Source: an uncultured Dorea sp.
GTDB taxonomy: Bacteria > Bacillota > Clostridia > Lachnospirales > Lachnospiraceae
Reading direction: 5' to 3'
DNA: 61,080 bases
Assembly: GCA_947652615.1 (NCBI GenBank)
Contig: CANTDX010000015.1
Location: 1 to 61,080 of the forward strand
The notes under the pieces: model-generated
The model's input: the letters and a program-made list of their open reading frames with translations, nothing else
Told to the model about the DNA's origin: nothing
The model's database searches: none
Translations under genes and position numbers: made by a program
Part shown: positions 1-7,528 of the stretch, in pieces
How positions within the stretch are numbered: position 1 is the stretch's first letter
Layout of the letters: the number at the start of each line of letters is the position of its first letter

Positions 1-68
1 TTGGTGGGAAGCATAATAAAATCGTCATGTGTCTGAGTTCCCATTGGTGTGTTGTTAGTAAGATTCAT
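1..68 (-). CDS. Rpn-family recombination-promoting nuclease, N-terminal fragment (runs off window)
   Basis: Only the first 22 codons are inside the window. The ATG (68-66) is preceded by a clear AAAGGAG ribosome binding site at 6-nt spacing. The peptide contains the segment HDDFIMLPT, which I recognise as typical of the beginning of Rpn/PD-(D/E)XK-type putative transposases (PF12784-like) common in Lachnospiraceae; these are DNA endonucleases related to RpnA and are often present in many copies. The catalytic part lies outside the window, so function rests on the N-terminus alone. A short hypothetical protein with a similar start cannot be excluded. Confidence 0.55.
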   Translation of the reverse strand, partial: MNLTNNTPMGTQTHDDFIMLPT

Positions 69-436
69 AGAAGTCTCCTTTCATCTGCAAGGAATTATGA
101 GATCAGATTAAGAAGACCATGATATATTATGTACAATCATAACATAAAATACAGTATCAGAAAAGCGTGAATTGTAGAGAAATCAGCAAACTTTACAGGT
201 GAGAATCTTCGAAATCTAAAGAAGTAAAAACCAAACATCATAAAATAAATATTGGATAAACATTCGGCGAACTGCCGATCAGAATATAAAAAGCGAATGC
301 CTTTTAGAATTCTTAAAATGGAGTATAGCATATGATGACAAAAGATGCAATCATTTTTTGCAAACAACAAGCCAAATGGATATATAGCTGTCAGATTAAT
401 GATAATCAAATCAGTAATATGACAGCTATTGTAAAT
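69..436. other. Intergenic region with one hairpin, no convincing gene
   Basis: About 370 bases that are clearly AT-rich. The short open frames here have no ribosome binding site and no recognisable protein sequence. The only clear structure is the inverted repeat at 384-429, which lies just downstream of the comFB-like gene and could end that transcript. The promoter of the Rpn gene must lie towards the left end of this stretch, but I see no strong match to a sigma-A promoter. Confidence 0.5.
384..429 (-). terminator. Possible hairpin terminator of parA-comFB operon
   Basis: Perfect 10-bp inverted repeat (ATAGCTGTCA / TGACAGCTAT) with a 26-nt loop, placed 8 bases past the stop of the minus-strand ComFB-domain gene. 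There is no T-run after it in either direction, so it may instead be an RNA-stabilising hairpin. Confidence 0.35.
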
Positions 437-1507
437 TTAATGTCTGGGATTGTCTTTTACAATCATGCATGCCTTCGTAGCTTCTACCGTAACATCAGAA
501 ATCAGTCTGTTCGTGTAGTAGCTTAGAAGAGGGTCAACAGCAGCAGGTGTGGTAACAATATACTTGGGCATCAATCCGTTCATCGTCAGCGCGATCGTAT
601 CTGCCTTACAGCGGTCGCATGTACAGACGTCGAACTGCCGCATGAAATAGATGATCTTGTCCTCTACGATCCTCTCCATGATATTCAGATAAGCAAATTC
701 CGGTTCCGGCTCTGGTTCCGGTGTCGGTTCTGGTTCGGGTGTTGGTTCCGGTGCAGCGGCCTGCGATACCGGTTGTTGTACTTCCGATGTATTATCCGGG
801 ACAGCCGTTGCTTCGGCAGTAACAGTCTCTTCCGTTGGATCTGTCTCGGCAGTCTCTGGAGTAGACTCAGCTATAGGAGCGGAGCTTGTCTCAGGCTGAG
901 CGGTCTGAGACACCGGGGAAATATCTGTATCCGGCGCGGGAGATGCCGCAGTTTCGGCAATTGGCTCAATCGGTTCCTCAGGTGAGGTCTTGATATCGGC
1001 CGACGAATTCACAATCGCTTCTTCGATCGCCTCGTCTGCAACTTCTGCAGCGGCTGAGTCCGGTTCCGTATTGGAAATGGTCTCTATCGCAGATGAGATG
1101 GCTTCGTCCTCTGCAGCCGTGTCATCATTAGCTTCTGCAGTATCGTGGCTCCCGGATTCCTGTTGACTCTTCTCAAATTCATCCATCAGCTTCTGCTGGA
1201 TCAGATCAGCAACGGGATCTTCTTCTGTCTTATCGATTACGGAAATATTCTGAGCAGTCACCGAAGCAGCGGCCGCTGGCTTCTCAGGCTCCTTTGCAGT
1301 AGCAGCTGCAAGCTCTGCAGCCGTCCCGTCCTCTGCCGGAGAAGATGAAGTACCGGCAGCGGCCTGACTGTCTGCAGAAGTATCGGCGGAATCCTTGGCA
1401 GCAGCATCCTTGGCTGTATTCTGTGAGTCGTTCTGTGAATCATTCTGCGTATCGTGCCCTGCAAGCAGATTGAGTACATGGGCCGTCTTGTTACTTCTTC
1501 TGGCCAT
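437..1507 (-). CDS. ComFB-domain protein with long acidic Pro/Glu/Thr/Ala linker
   Basis: 356-residue protein in three parts. Residues 1-20 are basic (MARRSNKTAHVLNLLAG). Residues ~20-268 are a low-complexity linker rich in Ala, Glu, Asp, Thr, Ser and Pro, ending in PEPTPEPE-type repeats. Residues ~270-356 form a ComFB domain (PF10719) with the cysteine cluster CTCDRC (C295, C297, C300) and the NGLMPKYIVT segment. ComFB lies in the B. subtilis comF operon, and ComFB-type proteins have been reported as cyclic-dinucleotide receptors in cyanobacteria; a similar role here is inference. The start at 1507 is chosen over an in-frame GTG at 1516 because GGGAGG sits 8 nt before the ATG, while the GTG overlaps that site. 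The start overlaps the end of parA by 17 nt, so the two are co-translated. No signal peptide or membrane segment is visible. Confidence 0.75.
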   Translation of the reverse strand: MARRSNKTAHVLNLLAGHDTQNDSQNDSQNTAKDAAAKDSADTSADSQAAAGTSSSPAEDGTAAELAAATAKEPEKPAAAASVTAQNISVIDKTEEDPVADLIQQKLMDEFEKSQQESGSHDTAEANDDTAAEDEAISSAIETISNTEPDSAAAEVADEAIEEAIVNSSADIKTSPEEPIEPIAETAASPAPDTDISPVSQTAQPETSSAPIAESTPETAETDPTEETVTAEATAVPDNTSEVQQPVSQAAAPEPTPEPEPTPEPEPEPEFAYLNIMERIVEDKIIYFMRQFDVCTCDRCKADTIALTMNGLMPKYIVTTPAAVDPLLSYYTNRLISDVTVEATKACMIVKDNPRH

Positions 1508-2297
1508 TGGAAGCACCTCCCTGTGTTGTATTAGAAGAGGTCATATTCACAACCTCCTGGACAAATTCCTGATAATCAAGCGACGGCTTTGCATGAGGTG
1601 CATGATCGAACACGCTGAGACCATGTGCCGGAGCCTCGGCAACCGTAACGCTTGTACGGATCTGGTTGGCGAATACCCGGGTTCCCATCTGAGAAGCGAT
1701 ATTCTCCGCCATCTCCTTCACCTCGCGGGCCAGAAGAGTCCGCGGATTAAACTTCGTAAGAATAATACCTAATACATTCAGATTCGGATTCACGCTCTGA
1801 CGCACAGAATCTATGGTCTCCTTAAGCTGAGAGACGCCAAGAAGGCTTAAGATCTCCGGCGCCATCGGTATGATCAGATGATTAGACGCCGCATATGCAT
1901 TTACCGTAAGTATATTCAGTGCCGGCGGAGTGTCGATAACGATGTAATCATAATTGCTCTTAACAGGTATCAGAGCCTTCTTCAACAATAAATCCCGATC
2001 AGATGACGTAAATTCAAGCTCTGCACTGCTCAATAAAATATTAGAAGTAATAATATCGCAATAATCCGTCTCCTGGATCGCGTCCTTGATAGGCACCTGT
2101 CCGGTCAGCACGTCATAGATCGTCTTACAGTTCTCGATATCGAGACCGAGACTGAAGCCAAGGCTCCCTTGCGGGTCCAGATCAATTGCCAATACCTTTT
2201 TATCATGAAAAGAGAACAGACCAGCAGCCAGAGCGCTGGATGTTGTTGTCTTGCCTACGCCGCCTTTCTGGTTCGTAAGTGCGATGATAGTAGCCAA
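1491..2297 (-). CDS. ParA/Soj-family ATPase
   Basis: 268-residue deviant-Walker ATPase. Residues 10-18 hold the Walker A motif QKGGVGKTT with signature lysine K11 and catalytic K16; DLDPQG (39-44) is the switch I/A' motif and YIVIDTPP (~118-125) the Walker B. ParA-type proteins dimerise with ATP, bind DNA or membrane and position chromosomes, plasmids or protein clusters. No parB or parS-like repeat follows; instead the next gene encodes the ComFB-domain protein, and the flagellar cap operon is divergent. A role in positioning a motility or signalling cluster is therefore as plausible as chromosome segregation. The start is TTG at 2297, because GGAGG lies 7 nt upstream; the in-frame ATG at 2312 overlaps that site. 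Confidence 0.85.
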   Translation of the reverse strand: MATIIALTNQKGGVGKTTTSSALAAGLFSFHDKKVLAIDLDPQGSLGFSLGLDIENCKTIYDVLTGQVPIKDAIQETDYCDIITSNILLSSAELEFTSSDRDLLLKKALIPVKSNYDYIVIDTPPALNILTVNAYAASNHLIIPMAPEILSLLGVSQLKETIDSVRQSVNPNLNVLGIILTKFNPRTLLAREVKEMAENIASQMGTRVFANQIRTSVTVAEAPAHGLSVFDHAPHAKPSLDYQEFVQEVVNMTSSNTTQGGASNGQKK

Positions 2298-2357
2298 AAT
2301 AAATTCCTCCATTCGTAATTTAAACTAAATCTAACTATTATTTAAAGTATACTATAT

Positions 2358-2365
2358 GCCGATAA
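2358..2365 (+). promoter_or_regulatory. Candidate sigma-D (sigma-28) -10 element upstream of fliD
   Basis: GCCGATAA matches the -10 consensus of the flagellar sigma factor exactly, and fliD follows. A TAAA sits only 11 nt upstream instead of the usual ~15, so the -35 is poor. Treat as a weak candidate. Confidence 0.3.
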
Positions 2366-2516
2366 ATAAGTACAGAATAAATTTGAATTTGTAGTATTGC
2401 GGTTTTATTTAGTGTATTGCAATAAGACAGAATTATGCAAAGCCGCAGAAGAATCAGCGGCGGAGCATTTTCATATGCCGCACGATCAATAAGCAAGATG
2501 AAAAGGAGAGATAATT

Positions 2517-4901
2517 ATGTCAACAATAGGCGGATTAAGCACATCAACAAGTGGTAGTATTCGAGGATACGGCGGTCTTGCCAGTGGATTGGACAGAGAC
2601 AGCCTGATTGAAGGTATGACTTATGGCACTACCAGTAAGATTACACAGCAGAAGCAGAAGAAGACACAATTGGAATGGAAGCAGGCGGCTATCCGCAGTA
2701 TCAGTGATTTGATGATATCTTTTGCAGGCAAGTATACAGAGTCTTTGACTTCTCCTACTAACCTGTTCAGTTCTCTCTTCTGGGGGCGGAATAAGATCAC
2801 ACCGACTGGAGCGAATAGCAATAAGGTAGCGATCTCAGGAACAGCAAGTGCGGCGGATGCTATTACGATTATGGGTGTGAAGCAGATGGCGCAGAAAGCG
2901 ACATGGAGTTCTTCAAAGGGAATTTCAGATAAGACTTTGTCAACGACAAAGGCAATTGATAAAGCTGCTGTAGACAAGGAGTACGAAGTACAGAATTTGG
3001 TTGATAAGACGCTCAGCTTCAAGTATAACGATAAGGAGTATTCTATTACGTTAGGTCTGACGGATTCTAATGGTGAACTTTATGATTATTCGACGGCAAC
3101 GGGGATAGAAGCAGCGATCAAGGATCAGTTAGCAAAAGTATCTGTAGATGATAATACGAAGCTTTCTGATATTATTTCGGTTAGCGCGAATGGGGATTTG
3201 ATAGCATTTTCTGGTAAGGGCGCCAAGTTAACAGGCGGCAGCGCTGCAGACTTGTTGGGATTTGAGAAAGAAAAGAATGATGACGGTACAGACAAAGATA
3301 CTGAATGGGATCTGTCTACGCCTCAGAAAGGAACAATCAAAACAGCCGAGTTAACAGACAAGATCAGCTTTGCTGAGAAGGTAGGCGGCAAAGGATTAAC
3401 ATTCTCTTACAACGGAACGACTAAGACAATATATATGATGTCAAAAGAGGAGTTAGAGAAGATCGGCGCCGATGATATGAGTGACAAGATTAAAGAGGAT
3501 CTTCAAAAGAAATTAGATGATGCATTTGGTTCGGGAAGAATTACGGTTGGAAACGATGGGGATAAGCTTTCTTTTAAGACGACACTTCCTAATGGTAAAG
3601 GGGATGATACAACATCTACGCTCACTCTTGTTTCAGGTAACAGTGATCTTGTAGGACCTAATGGAGTTTTGGGAGTAAAAGCAGGTGAGTCGAATCGTTT
3701 GAACATGAATGATAAGCTCTCAGAATCTGTATTGAAAGGTAAAACTTTTCCGCAGACAATTAAGGTTGGCGATAAAGATATAGAGATTACTAAAGATGAT
3801 ACCATGAATTCGCTGATAGATAAAATCAACAAAGAAACAGACGTATCGGTAAGCTACCAAGCAGTAGCGGATAAGTTTGTATTTACATCAAAAGAGAACG
3901 GAGCCAGCGGAGCAATAAGTTTCGGAGGGGATGCGGATGTCCTAAATGCATTATTTGGAGAAGGTGCATCTACGGCTAGTGCTACGGGAACAGATGCAAT
4001 TGTTGCAGTGAAATATGCAGGTTCAGATGAAGTAGTGGAACTTGTACGTGATACAAATTCATTTACGGTAGACGGTCTTACAATTACTGCAAAGGGAACA
4101 TTCGGATATAAGACGGATCCTAATGATTCAACTAAACTGGTGTTAGATGAAACTTCCGAACCTGTTGAGATCAATGCTCAGGTAGACGTTGACAAAGTTA
4201 TGGATTCTATCAAATCTATGGTAGAAGAGTACAATAAGATTGTTGATTTGGTCAATAAGGAATTAGGCACGAAGCCGAACCGTGATTATGCACCGCTTAC
4301 CAGTGAGCAGAAGAAGGAACTGAGTGACGACGATATCAAACTCTGGGAAGAGAAGGCAAAAGAGGGTCTCTTATTCGGAGACAGTGATCTGCGTTCATTA
4401 AGTTCAGATTTGCGTTTTGTTATTACCGGAGGGCTTGCGGAACAGTTCAGAGAGATTGGAATTAGTACATCAACCCTGTATTCAGATAATGGTAAGATAT
4501 CTATTGATGAGACGAAACTTCGTGCTGCACTTGAAACTAATCCAGAGAAGGTAGAGCAGCTCTTTACGTCGAAGGCAGGGACAGATGCGGAAGGTAAACC
4601 GACATTTGACGGACTTGCAACCAATCTTCGGAATGTAATGGATAAGTATGTTAAGACGATCGGATCTATGGAGACCAAGGGTATCCTGATTAAGAAGGCT
4701 GGATCCACCAGTTCGCCGATGAGTGTTACGGAGAATACTATCTATAAGCAGATAAGCGAGATCGAGAAGATGATTGCGAAGCTTCAGGATAGACTGGAGT
4801 CAGAGAGAGACCGCTACATTAAGCAGTTTACAAGCTTAGAGACACTGATCTCCCAGATGAATAGTCAGAGCGGATTCTTAAGCCAGCTTGGCGGCTATTA
4901 A
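2517..4901 (+). CDS. fliD: Flagellar hook-associated protein 2 (filament cap)
   Basis: 794-residue FliD, the pentameric cap that guides flagellin assembly at the filament tip. The N-terminal domain (~20-120) carries the typical GLASGLDRDSLIEGM motif followed by a long helix. The C-terminal FliD_C domain (~560-790) contains YNKIVDLVNKEL, GLLFGDSDLRSLSSDLR and a final coiled coil (~750-785). The middle is far longer than in B. subtilis (about 500 residues in total) and is probably surface exposed and variable. The gene is AT-richer than its neighbours. The start is set by AAGGAG 9 nt upstream of the ATG. fliS follows after 20 nt, the usual cap-and-chaperone order. Confidence 0.93.
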   Translation: MSTIGGLSTSTSGSIRGYGGLASGLDRDSLIEGMTYGTTSKITQQKQKKTQLEWKQAAIRSISDLMISFAGKYTESLTSPTNLFSSLFWGRNKITPTGANSNKVAISGTASAADAITIMGVKQMAQKATWSSSKGISDKTLSTTKAIDKAAVDKEYEVQNLVDKTLSFKYNDKEYSITLGLTDSNGELYDYSTATGIEAAIKDQLAKVSVDDNTKLSDIISVSANGDLIAFSGKGAKLTGGSAADLLGFEKEKNDDGTDKDTEWDLSTPQKGTIKTAELTDKISFAEKVGGKGLTFSYNGTTKTIYMMSKEELEKIGADDMSDKIKEDLQKKLDDAFGSGRITVGNDGDKLSFKTTLPNGKGDDTTSTLTLVSGNSDLVGPNGVLGVKAGESNRLNMNDKLSESVLKGKTFPQTIKVGDKDIEITKDDTMNSLIDKINKETDVSVSYQAVADKFVFTSKENGASGAISFGGDADVLNALFGEGASTASATGTDAIVAVKYAGSDEVVELVRDTNSFTVDGLTITAKGTFGYKTDPNDSTKLVLDETSEPVEINAQVDVDKVMDSIKSMVEEYNKIVDLVNKELGTKPNRDYAPLTSEQKKELSDDDIKLWEEKAKEGLLFGDSDLRSLSSDLRFVITGGLAEQFREIGISTSTLYSDNGKISIDETKLRAALETNPEKVEQLFTSKAGTDAEGKPTFDGLATNLRNVMDKYVKTIGSMETKGILIKKAGSTSSPMSVTENTIYKQISEIEKMIAKLQDRLESERDRYIKQFTSLETLISQMNSQSGFLSQLGGY

Positions 4902-4921
4902 GAGCAAAAAAGGGGAAGAAT

Positions 4922-5296
4922 ATGTACCAGAATGGATATCAACAGTATAAGATGCAGTCTGTGAATACGATGACGCATAGTGAGATGCTTCTGCTTCTGT
5001 ATGATGAGCTGATCAAACGGCTCACCAGGGCACAGATCGCGTTGGGGAATAAAGACTATGATTTGTTTGAGAAGTCAGTTCAGCGGTCAAGGGAGATCGT
5101 GCGGTATCTTGATGAGACGCTGAATATGGAGTATAGTATCAGCTATGAGCTGAGAAGGATGTATGAGTTCTTTCTCTATGAACTCAGCAGGCTGCAGGCC
5201 GGACGTAACAGCGCTGTAGTTGATGAATTGAAGCCCCTTGTAGCAGAGCTCAGGGATGCGTTTAAAGAAGCCAGTAAGAAGACGGCTGCTGTATAG
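4922..5296 (+). CDS. fliS: Flagellin export chaperone FliS
   Basis: 124-residue helical protein beginning MYQNGYQQYKMQSVNTM, with the MLLLLYDELIKRL helix typical of FliS. FliS binds the C-terminus of newly made flagellin in the cytoplasm, prevents premature polymerisation and delivers it to the flagellar export gate. It lies 20 nt after fliD with a GGGGAAG site before the ATG, so it is translated from the same message. Length matches the family (about 125-135 residues). Confidence 0.93.
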   Translation: MYQNGYQQYKMQSVNTMTHSEMLLLLYDELIKRLTRAQIALGNKDYDLFEKSVQRSREIVRYLDETLNMEYSISYELRRMYEFFLYELSRLQAGRNSAVVDELKPLVAELRDAFKEASKKTAAV

Positions 5297-5310
5297 CCGG
5301 GAGAAGTCGT

Positions 5311-5718
5311 ATGGAGAACAGAGAAGAACTATTGATGGAGATCCTTAAGCGGGTACAGCGAAATTACAGGCATATGGTAGAGATCGAGAGAGTGACGAAG
5401 GAGATGGCGGATGCCCTGTCCAGGAACGATCAGGAGTCGGCTCAGTTATTGATGAAGATGCGGCAGGACGAATTGGAACGTTTCCTGGATTCGAAGCGGG
5501 AGATTCAGATGCTGATCGAAGTCGGCGGTGAGGATAAGGAGAAGCTCAGATCCTGGCTGAACGCAGAGAGCAAGTATCAGCCGGAAGCGTTCGGGGAGAA
5601 GAAGATCTTAGAACTCAGCACTCAGCTTCAGCAGGTCCTGAAACGGACGATAGATGTTGACAAGGTGTTCAATTCCAGAGTTGCCGGGAAGGATTCTTAT
5701 TATCAGGCGGCTCATTAA
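5311..5718 (+). CDS. FliT/FlgN-like flagellar chaperone
   Basis: 135-residue, highly charged, mainly helical protein (coiled-coil-like over ~15-65). It follows fliS by 14 nt with a GGGAG site, and a strong terminator comes after it, so it is the last gene of the fliD-fliS unit. The position is that of FliT, which in enterobacteria chaperones FliD; sequence identity to FliT or FlgN is too weak for me to assign by motif. I see no cysteine or metal motif and no membrane segment. Function is inferred from context. Confidence 0.6.
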   Translation: MENREELLMEILKRVQRNYRHMVEIERVTKEMADALSRNDQESAQLLMKMRQDELERFLDSKREIQMLIEVGGEDKEKLRSWLNAESKYQPEAFGEKKILELSTQLQQVLKRTIDVDKVFNSRVAGKDSYYQAAH

Positions 5719-5763
5719 CGGGCTGCCGATATAATAGAATAATAAAATAATTTTACAAAAGAA

Positions 5764-5800
5764 AAGAAGTCTGCAGCAATTAACATGTTGCAGACTTTTT
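5764..5800 (+). terminator. Terminator of the fliD-fliS-fliT-like operon
   Basis: AGTCTGCAGCA (5768-5778) pairs with TGTTGCAGACT (5786-5796) with one G-U pair, and a run of five T follows. The A-rich left flank lets it also serve the convergent protease gene. Confidence 0.85.
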
Positions 5801-5814
5801 ACAATATAATCATA

Positions 5815-6558
5815 TCAAGGAGAGATACTCCACACCGGCCCGCCGGAATTGGCAGCGGTGTTCAGTTCGCTTAAGATCACCGAGATGTCCCAGGGAATCT
5901 GTGTATTCTCCAGGCTGGCGGGATCAGCGATACGGACCTGATTGCCGGACCAGTCGTCGGCAATGACGATAAAGTGCCCGTTGGATGTAAAGTGCCCGGA
6001 ACCCATCAGCGCGATCAGAATATGCCCGCTGCGCAGTTCAGAGAGCACGCCTTCCTCTGTGAAGTTCTGGAAAGGACTGGCCTTCAGGCCGAATGCGGCA
6101 GAGCCTTCTATGATGAAGTTGTGCTTCGTCCCGTGGCCGGCGGACCAGTAATTGTGGTCGGCAGCCCAGGCCGCCATATCGGAAGGTGACAGCGTATGCT
6201 CGGTAAAGCTTGTCACGACCATGGCCAGAGCGGTCGGTCCGCAGCCGTATGAATGGAGCGGATCGCGTCCTCCGTACAGGAAGTCAGCCCAGCGGACGTC
6301 GGATTGATTATAGTAGGTAAGGGTGCCGATACTGCTGCTCATAGACAGAGTATATTGACCGTCTATGAATGCTGGGGGTTCCTCCGGATCAGGGGCAGCG
6401 TCGGGAAGCACCCGCGGCGGCGGGGGCCCCTGTTCAGTATTATCTGCCTGGCCGTCTGCGGCCGCCGGATCAGTGCCTGACGCACGGTCGGTCCGAACAA
6501 AGTACAGGCATAACAGTAATGCGATAATGAATACACCGCATAATAATTTCTTTCTCAT
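5815..6558 (-). CDS. Secreted or membrane-anchored C39-like (papain-fold) cysteine protease
   Basis: 247 residues. Residues 4-21 are a hydrophobic segment after a basic MRKK start, fitting a signal anchor or signal peptide. Residues ~28-65 are a Pro/Ala/Asp-rich linker. Residues ~78-240 are a Peptidase_C39_2-type domain (PF13529) with Q85 in YYNQSDVRW as oxyanion-hole residue, catalytic C106 in SYGCGPTA, H195 in NGHFIVI and D212 in the following strand, all in the expected order. Proteins of this kind cleave peptides outside the cell; the substrate is unknown. The start at 6558 is chosen because it gives the signal segment; a longer open frame to 6933 reads through non-coding and antisense sequence. 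It is convergent with the fliT-like gene and divergent from the FtsE-like gene. Confidence 0.75.
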   Translation of the reverse strand: MRKKLLCGVFIIALLLCLYFVRTDRASGTDPAAADGQADNTEQGPPPPRVLPDAAPDPEEPPAFIDGQYTLSMSSSIGTLTYYNQSDVRWADFLYGGRDPLHSYGCGPTALAMVVTSFTEHTLSPSDMAAWAADHNYWSAGHGTKHNFIIEGSAAFGLKASPFQNFTEEGVLSELRSGHILIALMGSGHFTSNGHFIVIADDWSGNQVRIADPASLENTQIPWDISVILSELNTAANSGGPVWSISP

Positions 6559-6585
6559 GTTTTCACCGTGTCTAAATAATCGTTG

Positions 6586-6614
6586 TTGACGGTTTCGTTT
6601 TAAACCAGTATAGT
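6586..6614 (+). promoter_or_regulatory. Sigma-A promoter of the FtsE-like gene
   Basis: TTGACG (6586-6591), 17-bp spacer, TATAGT (6609-6614). The spacer contains the inverted repeat GGTTT/AAACC, a possible operator. The ATG is about 80 nt further on. Confidence 0.65.
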
Positions 6615-6699
6615 ATATGTAACAAATATACACAATAACTATTATTGATTGTAATAGAAATATATCGGTAAATGTGCAAGAAAAATAAGGTGGGAATAT

Positions 6700-7425
6700 A
6701 TGGCGCAGATTATTTTTGACCACGTGACGAAAAAATTTAAAAGCGAAACTGCATTGCACGATATTTCTTTTGAAATAGATAAAGGGGAGTTCGTTTTCTT
6801 CATCGGGAAGAGCGGAGCGGGGAAGAGTACGCTGCTGAACCTGATCATGAAGCAGGAGGAGGTGACTTCCGGGAAGATTACAGTGGAAGGCCGCAGGGTA
6901 GATACCATGACGAGGAATAAGGTCCCTGAACACCGGCGCAGGCTGGGTATTATGTCTCCAGAAGTTGGACTATTGAAAGATCGTTCGGTATATGATAATA
7001 TTAAGTTAGCTTTGCTCGCAACGGAGAATGCAGATGACCGTATGCGGGAGAAGATCATTAAGGTACTGGGACTGGTAGGTCTTGCGAAGAAGTACAAGTC
7101 ATACCCGGACGAGTTATCAGGGGGTGAACAGGCAAGGATACTTTTGGCGAGGGCGCTTTCGGTTCAGCCGGAGATTCTGATCGCAGATGAGCCGACGGCG
7201 AATCTTGATCCGGATTCTGCATGGGACCTGATGCAGCTATTGGAGGAATTGAACTACAGAGGGATGACGATCCTGGTAGCGAGTCATGCCCGGGGACTGG
7301 TTACGATCATGAAGAGACGCTGTATCACGCTGATCGCAGGAAGGATGGCGGCGGACGAGAAGCGTTCGATCTATAACCAGAAATCAATGGATATCTTTGC
7401 GGAGAGAAGAATTCTAAAAAATTAG
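6700..7425 (+). CDS. FtsE-like ABC transporter ATPase without FtsX partner; Q-loop altered
   Basis: 241-residue ABC ATPase closest in style to FtsE/LolD. Walker A GKSGAGKST (36-44), signature LSGGEQ (139-144), Walker B ILIADEP (159-165) with catalytic E164, D-loop NLDP, and H-loop H196 in VASHARG are all present. The Q-loop is unusual: FtsE normally has a V-x-F-Q-D type stretch, but here the same place reads GIMSPEVGLL (83-92) with no glutamine. In FtsE this loop contacts the coupling helices of FtsX. No ftsX or other permease lies nearby; the next genes are the nucleotidyltransferase-like gene and the chemoreceptor. It may be a specialised FtsE paralogue with a soluble partner. AAGGTGGG precedes the ATG. 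Confidence 0.8.
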   Translation: MAQIIFDHVTKKFKSETALHDISFEIDKGEFVFFIGKSGAGKSTLLNLIMKQEEVTSGKITVEGRRVDTMTRNKVPEHRRRLGIMSPEVGLLKDRSVYDNIKLALLATENADDRMREKIIKVLGLVGLAKKYKSYPDELSGGEQARILLARALSVQPEILIADEPTANLDPDSAWDLMQLLEELNYRGMTILVASHARGLVTIMKRRCITLIAGRMAADEKRSIYNQKSMDIFAERRILKN

Positions 7426-7454
7426 CGAAAAAATGTTATATTTGCCTAAAAATG

Positions 7455-7462
7455 TCCGATAA
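7455..7462 (+). promoter_or_regulatory. Candidate sigma-D -10 element upstream of the nucleotidyltransferase-like gene and chemoreceptor
   Basis: TCCGATAA differs from the sigma-D -10 consensus GCCGATAA at one base. The bases 15 nt upstream (TTAT) are a poor -35. It is of interest only because the downstream unit includes a chemoreceptor gene. Confidence 0.25.
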
Positions 7463-7528
7463 ATTAAAAGTAGGGGATGAAAGCCGGCAGTCTAATTTGC
7501 AGACGGTTTGGAAAGGAGGCAATGAGCT

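Noticed and set aside
137..526. Short frames on both strands at the left end
   Set aside because: No ribosome binding site, low-complexity AT-rich translation, and no resemblance to known proteins.
6559..6933. N-terminal extension of the C39-like protease
   Set aside because: The open frame continues upstream, but this crosses the promoter and start of the FtsE-like gene and lacks protease similarity; the ATG at 6558 gives a proper signal segment.
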